In this document: one piece after another, positions 57,024 to 64,000 of the stretch
Layout of the letters: the number at the start of each line of letters is the position of its first letter
How positions within the stretch are numbered: the first letter of the stretch is position 1
Assembly: GCA_021014945.1 (NCBI GenBank)
Contig: MU266331.1
Span: forward strand, 186,001 to 250,000
Length of the DNA stretch: 64,000 nt
Direction: 5' to 3'
Origin: Leucogyrophana mollusca
Lineage: Eukaryota; Basidiomycota; Agaricomycetes; Boletales
Program-made: the position numbers and the translations under genes
The notes under the pieces: generated by a model
Database searches by the model: none
Told to the model about the DNA's origin: nothing
Seen by the model: the letters and a program-made list of their open reading frames with translations, nothing else

Positions 57024-58355
57024 ATGTCACTCTCAGAGACTTTGCCAGTCATCGATGTCGATGTGTTCTTGTCCCAACCGGAGGACTCTGAGGACGTCCG
57101 TCAGGAGTGCAAGAAGGTATATAGCCCGCCTTGTCGGGTCTCCCGTATCTAATGCTAACTTGATGCGCATATCTCTTTTAGGCGGCTGATGCTCTGATCA
57201 CATATGGAGCACTCCTGCTGCACGATTCCCGAGTTTCTGAAGAAGATAACAGCACTTTCTTGGATCTCGTTGAAGATTACTTCAATCAGCCTATCGCTGA
57301 ACTCCAGAAAGATGAGAGGCCCGAAATCATGTATCAGGTCGGCGTCACGCTGGAGAACACAGAGAAACCCAAGTGCGCTGTGGATGAACCCTGCTTGGAC
57401 ATCATCGCCCAGCTTGATCCTGCGGAGAGGCCTCTTGATATAAGCGGGCATCACCCCGACCCGAAATGCCGGTTTTTCTGGAAGATGGGGACGCCCCCTC
57501 CATACGAGACGCAGTATCCTGCATTGAATGCACCAAATGTTGTCCCGCAGGATCCTGAGTTGAAAGCTCGATGGGAGCCGACTATGGAAAAATGGGGGCA
57601 AGCCATGAAGGATTCGTACGTCCATACCTGAGCTGCTAATTCACGGCATATTGATAAATCTTCTCAGAGTCACAAGCATCTCAGAAATGACAGCTATTGG
57701 GCTGGGGCTTAATCGGAACACGTTCAAGGAGGCTGGGAAATACGGGTCAGTCCTTTATTACGACTACAGAGCAAGTTCCTGACAACAATACGGGCAGCCC
57801 ACACCTACTCGGTCCTACGGCATCCGATCTTGTGAAGTATGGCAGGAAGGACACAATTCTCGCCGGTTTCCACACGGACCTCAACTTCTTCAGTATCCAT
57901 GGTCGCTCTCGTTATCCAGGTCTACATATCTGGGCACGCAACACTGGCAAACGTATCCCCGTCAGGTTCCCACCCACTGGACGCTATCTCCTTGTTCAGG
58001 CCGGAAAGCAGATTGAGCATCTCACCGGAGGACTCATCAAAGCGGGATTCCACGAGGTGGTTGTAAACGAAGCGACTGTGCAGGTGTGGTATACTCCTGC
58101 TGGTGGACAAAACATTGGTTTAACATATTCCCGTAGACGATCGAGAAGCGGAAGATAAGCCACCCCGATCGCCCTCTTATACGTATCTCTTCGACTTTCT
58201 TTTGGCATCTTTCATCGGATTATGATCTTGTGCCGATCCCGTCGTTGAAGGCGCGAGCACAATCACTGCTCGCAAACGATGCGGGGCCAGCGAAACGCGG
58301 TTTCCAAGAAACGGTATATGAGCCGATGAAGGTTGGAAAACTGGTTCAAAAGTAA
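57024..58355 (+). CDS. 2-oxoglutarate/Fe(II)-dependent oxygenase, isopenicillin N synthase-like
   Basis: Non-heme iron dioxygenase of the DIOX_N/2OG-FeII_Oxy type. The N-terminal domain has LPVIDVDVFLSQPED and ALITYGALLLHDSRVSEEDN. The jelly-roll core has TILAGFHTDLNFFSIHGRSR with the HxD iron ligands and IWARNTGKRIPVRFPPTGRY. After a 47-nt intron (58086-58132), TIEKRKISHPDRPLIRISST supplies the distal His and the Arg-x-Ser that binds 2-oxoglutarate. The C-terminus reads VYEPMKVGKLVQK. Reading through that intron would truncate the protein just before the distal His. Substrate unknown; no cluster of biosynthetic neighbours is seen. Confidence 0.88.
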
Positions 58356-59084
58356 GCAGATCTCCCCAGGAGTGTTTCTGCCTCCTGATCAACATATTTT
58401 CAGTGAACTCAAACATATTGCTCTCATGGCATAAACCGAGTAATGCTCTGAGGTTGCGACGGTCGCTCGAGCTTTTTACTTTTTCCGATTGTTGCTTTCA
58501 CCTAAGTTATTTATGGAGGTGTTGGGGGCGCTGTATTCTACCAAATCAGAGAATGGTCTAGTGAATGGATTGTACTTCTATGCTTGACGCCCAGGGGAAC
58601 CCCAGCGCAAATCAGTTCTCAAGAGTCAATTGTGGCCAGAAGAGTCATTTTGCCAATGCCAAACAAATGTAGCAGCAGAGGGGAAGCAACGAACTAACCT
58701 TCGGTACCTCCCACTCGTTGCACCAGTTTTGCCCTCAGCCGTTCGCAATGCTATGACATGAACATGCCTGTAGCACGGCGAAAGGGAATTGGAGATTGCT
58801 CTTCGGCCGACGATTCCAGCTGAACGTGTCCACCAGGATTCTGTTCCCCATCAGGTGGCAATCCAATGCCTCATTGGTGGGTTTGTTTGATTGGGACATG
58901 TACCCTAACCTGCAGAAAGTTCCCCATAGGGTGGTGTCAGTGAAGGGACTTCGGCCGGAATTGATCATCTACTCGAGCTACCCATCGATACCAAACTCAT
59001 CAAGATCATCGTGGGTGTGAATACAGATGAAGATTACAGATTCAGTTTTAGTTGGGTTGACAACTGGTCCAAACGGGTTGCATA
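58356..59084. other. Intergenic, no supported gene
   Basis: 729 bp between the convergent oxygenase and DUF6593-like genes. Exon-like plus-strand stretches exist (from about 58770 to 59091) but give no coherent spliced product. Confidence 0.4.
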
Positions 59085-59790
59085 TCAGTGAAGTTGGGGA
59101 TTGAACGCTCTAAGGCCTTCGACAACCAGACAAGAGACAACGATTTCGTCGAGGCGTGTTTCGCCAGCAGGAAGAACTCGCAGCAGCGCAGGGCGATGTC
59201 GTCTTCCTGGAACGCGCAGTTTGGCCGGATAGAGATGAGCCAGGACGTCACCGTCTCGGACGTTCTCCGTGCACTGTATATGCAACTTGCTATCCCGCAC
59301 GTCTGAGCATAAATGCCATCTTAAGGGACCATTTCCGCGGAATTTCCAATCATATCGACACTGTTCATCCTCGAGTCAGCTAAAGACGTGTGGAATTAGC
59401 TCCGACTTGCCTGCTCGTCTTTTCTGAGAAGCACATTTTTTAGAATCAGCTCTCGATCACCAAGGCATACAGTACCTATATGCGTGGAAGGGGAGCGGAA
59501 TAACCTACTAGATGTGTCAGGATCAACGAATGGAGAGAGCGTGGGCATGTGGCCTACTCAAAGCTCCCAACAAATGGTCCATGCTCGGAGCGACCTCTAC
59601 GAATTGTTGTGACTTGTGAAGATGGCCTGAAGACGTTGTATCCAATAGAAATATGATACTGTGGCCCCAACTCGGGGTCATGTTCGCGTGGTAGGAGTAT
59701 CATTGAATTTGATGTGTAAGGTATGAATTCATAAAATCCCGAAATCGACGGCTGGCTTTGGAATACAACATGCCTGCGCATTATAACCAT
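59085..59790 (-). CDS. DUF6593-like protein
   Basis: Three exons. 59790-59558 contains GPQYHISIGYNVFRPSSQVT followed by TIRRGRSEHGPFVGSFE. 59504-59411 continues LFRSPSTHIGTVCLGDRELI, LKNVLLRKDEQ. 59369-59085 has CRYDWKFRGNGPLRWHLCS, then LAHLYPAKLRVPGRRHRPAL and a C-terminal ETRLDEIVVSCLVVEGLR. A beta-rich chain with an Arg-rich mid segment, a W-x-W-type core and an LDEIVVSxLxxE ending resembles the basidiomycete DUF6593 family, which has no assigned function. The second intron (59410-59370) begins GC, not GT (CAG|GCAAGT); without it the frame stops at once. The N-terminus is uncertain; an upstream exon near 59868 is possible. Confidence 0.6.
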
Positions 59791-60548
59791 GTCAGATAAC
59801 ACGAGAGGGCCAGTGTCGGCGAGCCGTACTCGGGAGGCCGCAAGACAACGACAGGATTTGCGCCATCATTGGCTTCCTGGCTTGATGGAAAAGATATATC
59901 TCGCAGTACGGATGGTACAAGTGGCAAGGGATCCGGAAGACTTTGGATAGCACAAGCATAGCTGCAGGGCCGGTTGGAGTTAGTTTACGAGACTGCGGGA
60001 CATCAAAGTAACGAACGTTGGTGGCGCCGTGAACATGCTTTGCGCTGAAAGGATATCCTCCATGGGCGAAGGGAATGGACTTCGAACCTCATGCTCACCA
60101 AACGATATATATCATATGCTCGTCGGAAAGCTGTGCGTACGGTGTGGCCCACATGTCATGGTCGGTAAATTTATGCGCTTGGGTGCGGGAGGCCATTGGT
60201 CGGGGCTCCGTCCTTGGAGGAAGTGGAAGCCGATCACTGTATACCTTCAAACCAGAACTTGTGTGATTCAATTGAGAAACCCGCCTCACACAGTCACCAG
60301 TCAGACAAAAGCATGAAGGCGGGGCCGAAGAGCCATCAGCCACATTTCTCGGAATGGCGATTTTGCTTAGTAAACTTGACTCAGCGGCACCGAATGCCAT
60401 CCTATTATTTGAGTGACGAAATGCGACGGGGAAAGCCCTTTGGCTCTTGTATCTATCTCTATTTCTTCAAGCATCGGTTATACCACCACTTGTAGCACTA
60501 CTGCCACCAACATTATTGTATATAAGCTTCATCTGTATCACCTTCGTC
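59791..60548. other. Intergenic, no supported gene
   Basis: 758 bp between the divergent DUF6593-like gene and SDO1. Short overlapping frames around 60,030-60,400 on both strands have no recognisable content. Confidence 0.45.
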
Positions 60549-61620
60549 ATGCCGATCCAACAACCGTCGAACCAGATCAAGTCAGTCCCCACTCGCTGTT
60601 ACCCCCCCCTGAATTGCAATTCTGACATTGTTGTCCAGGCTTACAAACGTATCCGTCGTCCGGATGAAGAAGGGCGGGAAGCGCTTCGAAGTAGGAACTC
60701 TCTTTCTTCGAAATCGTTGCGGCTGTTCAAGGAGGGAAATTACAGATCGCTTGTTATAAGAACAAAGTGCAGGAATGGAGGACCGGAGTGTATGTTTTAC
60801 CAAACATCTTCGGTTGCAAGTCCTAAGAACCATTGCTCCACAGCGAGACCAACCTTGATGACGTTCTTCAGATCTCCAACGTATTCACGAACGTGTCGAA
60901 GGGGGAAGTTGCAAAGTCAAATGATCTCCAAAAAGCCTTCAATACGTCAAAAGTAGACGACGTTGTAAAAGAGGTTTGTCTATCCGCGCATAGTATCCAA
61001 TCGAGTTTGAACACCGTCATCTTTTTTGAATAGATTCTCAAAAAGGGCGAGCTACAAGTGGGAGACAAAGAGCGCGAGCACGATCTGACTTCCTTGCGCA
61101 AAGAAATAGCGACAATGGTCGCTGAGAAATGTGTCGATCCTGCGACGCAAAGACCTTATCCGGTAGGGATGATCGAGAAAGCCATGGCGGAGGCGGGATT
61201 CAGCGTCAAGGTCGGGAAGAGTGCAAAGAGTCAGGTATGCCTCGCATGGCATGTCGTCAATTGGGCTGTTAATGGAGCTGTACCAAGGTGTCAGAAACGC
61301 TGAGGCTTATACAGAGTGGTTCTACCCTCCCGATCCAGCGTGCGCGTATGCGCATCCGCGTTGTGGCCCCCGCCGAGGATGGTGAGCGCCTCAAAGAACG
61401 AGTGCACGCATTGGGCGAGAAGGTCGAACGAGAGGAAACGGGGGAGAGCTGGGAGATTGTGAGTGGGCTTCGGTGTTCTTGTATCTTATGTGCTAACGTT
61501 TTGTAGGTCATGTTGATTGATCCGTCGCAGTTCCGCGCGGTCACCGAACTTCTGCAGGAGTGTAAAGGCAGTGGACGCGTGGAGACATTGACATTTGCAG
61601 CTACCGCGGACAACAGCTGA
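60549..61620 (+). CDS. SDO1: Ribosome maturation factor SDO1 (SBDS)
   Basis: Acts with the GTPase Efl1 to release eIF6/Tif6 from pre-60S subunits in the cytoplasm. Exon 1 MPIQQPSNQI joins KLTNVSVVRMKKGGKRFE, then IACYKNKVQEWRTGVETNLD, DVLQISNVFTNVSKGEVAKS (domain I), ILKKGELQVGDKEREHDLTS and VDPATQRPYPVGMIEKAMAE (domain II). The C-terminal ferredoxin-like domain reads RIRVVAPAEDG and EIVMLIDPSQFRAVTELLQE. Length is about 250 aa as in yeast and human. Six introns give an unbroken product. It is followed 294 bp later by ISA1 on the same strand. Confidence 0.95.
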
Positions 61621-61914
61621 GCATCTGCGGTGCTAGAAAGATGTATCGTGTAGTCGTCCCGTTAACTCGGAATGTTTAAATTGATATAACACAGGACGGA
61701 GTGTCTGTTAAGGCAAGGGGGTGTAATGCTTGCTTCACGATTGGCGGACGAGTCATCATAAGCACTCTAAGATGGCCAGTGGTAGTGCCTGTGAGCCAAT
61801 CGGAAAGCTCCGATTATGTTGTACCCCAAGTGCTGAAGCCAAGCAGACGTCAATAAAGGACCATGTAAATATTGGCGCAATCTTTGTCATTCCGCATATT
61901 CGTCCGATACCGCC

Positions 61915-62641
61915 ATGTTGTCCTCAGTAGTCCGAGCACACAGCGTCGCTCGCTCGTGTAGACCTTTATTGTCGTCTATAGGCGCCAGCCAGAAGCGAGC
62001 AATGATGTCCGCAATGTCTTCCCAACCTCGAAGACTCGCCCCAGAACCCCACCCGACCCGACTGCCAGAATCACCACCCCCAACTGTTGTTCCGACAGCG
62101 GAATCTCTATCTCCAGATGCTGCTTCTCCCCAAGTAGCCGCTCGTCCCCCACCAGCCCCGAAACTAGAGCGGCCACGACCCACTATACGCTCAACCAAAG
62201 CGGCGTTAACTATGGTATGTGTCTCCATCCTTACTGGTTGTCTCGTTTCTTTACTAATGCCTTGATCATCAGACTCCTACAGCAGTACAACGGCTGCGCG
62301 GACTATTTGGTGGTCCCACACCACAGCTGATACGTATAGGCGTACGGAACAAAGGCTGCGCGGGATTGTCGTATCATCTGGATTACGTGGAAAAACCAGG
62401 GAAATTCGACGAAGTCGTTGAGCAGGACGGCGTAAAAGTGCTTATAGACAGCAAAGCACTCTTCTCGATAATAGGGAGTGAGATGGATTGGAAGGAGGAC
62501 GCCTTAAGGTGAGCTCGTTGGGTCTTTCTTGTGAAGCGACGTGTTCATGCCGCTATGTTATCAAGCTCGAAGTTCGTCTTTAAGAATCCTAACATAAAGG
62601 ATGCTTGCGGATGCGGAGAGTCCTTCAACGTCGCACAATAA
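61915..62641 (+). CDS. ISA1: Mitochondrial iron-sulfur assembly protein Isa1
   Basis: A-type Fe-S scaffold for maturation of [4Fe-4S] enzymes, including aconitase and lipoyl synthase. The N-terminus is a long Arg/Ser/Pro-rich presequence (MLSSVVRAHSVARSCRPLLS). The core begins TPTAVQRLRGLF and contains IRIGVRNKGCAGLSYHLDYV with the first conserved Cys, and NIKDACGCGESFNVAQ with the CGCG-type C-terminal cysteines. Two introns: after ALTM (from 62217) and within the codon AG|C near 62511. The stop is at 62641. Together with the lipoyl pathway gene LIP2 at 9 kb this reflects ordinary mitochondrial housekeeping. Confidence 0.95.
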
Positions 62642-62923
62642 TACTTATTACGATTATTATTCATACCATCATTCTGTGTTCCACCAGCTCTACCATTTGC
62701 ACAGCATGCACTTGTATCCCTATATTACACGCATACTACTTTTACTTCCTCAATGGATTGAATCCATGTTTCGTCACTCATCCGTGATTCGGTCTGAGCA
62801 GCGGTTTTCCTAAGGGATCGATGAGGGGTGCTAAATCTTGATACAGTAGTCTACATGAAGTCATACAGGCTCAAACATATCCTATAACAAATGTCAGGCT
62901 AGCAATCAGTACTAGTCGGCATC

Positions 62924-64000
62924 TCATGCATCCAGGAACTCTTTGGGCATGTCAGCAAAAGCAGCAGCTCCTACACCCATCAACGCTAACTGTAAAAGAC
63001 TTGCAGCACTTTGACGGTATAATCTCTCCAAAGCGGGCTGAGCAGGTCGCCCTTGGGAGCCTAACCAAGTGTCAGCAACGAATCATATGATTCCTCAACC
63101 AACCCAAACTCACGCAAAATAGCCTGGTTAAGTTCTGTGGCGAGAGCAACTCTTGCAGCTTGTCCCGCAACTTCGGCAGCATCCCCACCTGCCCCCAGTG
63201 GATCGTCAAAGGCTATAATGACTGAAGTCCGCTTGAAGATGGCACGCAGCTCCGCGCGATGTTTGTAGTCGTCTTGCAGTTTCTGTCCGTATGCAACGGC
63301 CTTCTCGAGTGCAGACCCGTATGATGCAGTACCACCCGTCGGGCTACGTTGTGAGGTAAATGATTGCTTTCGTTTCCCCTTTATCGGAATGGCTGCGCTA
63401 CCCCCGCCAAAACCATTCGTCATCATCCCATCGACCGGTAACTCTTCGTCGTCCACATCCATTTCATCCGCCGCCGACTTAAACAATCCATCGCCATCTG
63501 CTTCCGGCTCAACGTTCATGTCGCACTCCTCCGTCTTCATCCTCTTCTTCATTTCTGCCGCCTCCAACACGAGCTCGACGAACTTCCTGCAACGCAGCTT
63601 GAAAAGCATAAGTCCCTCATCATATGCCAGGACGGCAGGGAAGTGGGTCTGCGTCTCCGAGAGCGCGGTGTCGATGTCGCCGGTAGTCACAGAGTGTACG
63701 ATATGTGTCCTGAGCTCGATGTCGTCTGCAGGCCTGGAGGGGATATTGTCCATGTCCATGCCGTGGTCTTCCGTAAGTGCAGTCCTTGAAGACGCAGGGG
63801 AAGGAGGTGCACGAGTCGCGCTCTCAGACCCTGGCAATCCTCCTCGTGCTTTGCACTGCGACTGAAAGGCTCGCGCAGTGCGGGCGTAGCCGTGGTGAGA
63901 CAGATACGACAATACCAACTCGTTGATCGGCAACTTCATGCGCTCCTCAGAGGCATCACCGGTTTCGCCTTCTAAGGCGCTGCTCCCATCGGAGTCCTTC
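62924..64000 (-). CDS. VID30: RanBPM/Vid30-type LisH-CTLH-CRA protein, 5' part beyond window
   Basis: Core scaffold of the CTLH/GID ubiquitin ligase. In view: LisH motif INELVLSYLSHHGYARTARA, CTLH region RTHIVHSVTTGDIDTALSET then LMLFKLRCRKFVELVLEA, an acidic insert, and the CRA domain YGQKLQDDYKHRAELRAIF to the end. The last intron is 63113-63061 (GTGAGT...TTAG); splicing gives ELNQAILRSQGRPAQPALER, a strongly conserved block, and an end at MPKEFLDA (62924). Without splicing it stops early. The frame remains open to 64000, where the preceding SPRY domain is expected. It converges with ISA1. Confidence 0.9.

Noticed and set aside
58770..59091. Exon-like plus-strand stretches such as HGERELEIALRP and LPIDTKLIKIIVGVNT
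   Set aside because: They are flanked by plausible splice sites but do not join in one phase to any start codon or known family; they may be chance or a relic.
60068..60090. TTCGAA-containing sequence resembling a tRNA T-loop
   Set aside because: No paired T-stem, anticodon arm or box A at the proper distance.
60029..60400. Overlapping frames of about 100 codons on both strands
   Set aside because: No recognisable motif and no supporting splice structure; likely chance in the SDO1 upstream region.
1..64000. Search for CRISPR arrays, bacterial operons or integrated viral genes
   Set aside because: No spaced direct repeats or such genes; the intron-rich structure is eukaryotic throughout.

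Overview
The window is nuclear DNA of a filamentous basidiomycete, most likely an Agaricomycete. The evidence is intron-dense genes with introns of about 45-65 nt, an ergosterol C-22 desaturase, a GPI-anchored glucanosyltransferase, GATAAG-rich sequence at an ammonium transporter, and a probable DUF6593-type gene, a family I associate with mushroom-forming fungi. It is ordinary euchromatin: about 26 protein genes and one intron-containing tRNA-Lys. There is no CRISPR array, no rRNA and no recognisable intact transposon. Exon structures were worked out by eye from reading frame, splice signals and protein-family similarity, so start codons and small exons are less certain than the gene calls.

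Layout. 0.1-10.4 kb: prenylcysteine oxidase (+), Amt/Mep ammonium transporter (-), a small unknown (-), ATP11 (+), an NmrA-like reductase (-), lipoyl(octanoyl) transferase (-) and a poorly resolved small gene (-). 10.4-16.3 kb: a gene-poor block with only short, unsupported reading frames. 16.3-25 kb: LEA-like mitochondrial protein (-), ERG5 (+), p23 co-chaperone (-), an unknown secreted or anchored protein (+) and an MDV1-type WD40 mitochondrial fission adaptor (+). 25.3-32.1 kb: a full-length ABCC transporter split by many small introns (+). 32.4-38 kb: RRM plus zinc-knuckle SR-like protein (-), GH72/X8 glucanosyltransferase (-), tRNA-Lys(CUU) (-) and RPS29 (+). 38.3-47 kb: a Pumilio protein (-) and UVRAG/Vps38 (-). 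47-55.6 kb: an acidic protein that may be a Mediator subunit (+), gamma-tubulin complex protein GCP4 (-), a TBC-domain protein (+), RRP1 (-) and 5-hydroxyisourate hydrolase (+). 55.7-64 kb: NEDD8-conjugating UBC12 (-), a 2OG-Fe(II) oxygenase (+), a DUF6593-like gene (-), SDO1 (+), ISA1 (+), and the C-terminal part of a RanBPM/Vid30 protein (-) that runs off the end.

The genes are mostly housekeeping and not an operon-like pathway. Two themes recur: mitochondrial biogenesis (ATP11, LIP2, MDV1, ISA1) and ribosome production (RPS29, RRP1, SDO1). Several neighbours are divergent over short shared promoters: UVRAG/Mediator-like, GCP4/TBC, RRP1/HIUase and p23/unknown. I found no clearly undescribed multi-gene system. 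The most interesting points are at gene-structure level: an ammonium-transporter start codon that appears to be split by an intron, with a start-stop element if unspliced; a tRNA-Lys intron complementary to its own acceptor strand; two GC-AG introns, one inside an ABC Walker A; a 15-nt micro-exon encoding an ABC D-loop; a TBC domain without either catalytic finger; and Pumilio-type sites in the Pumilio gene's own 3' flank.
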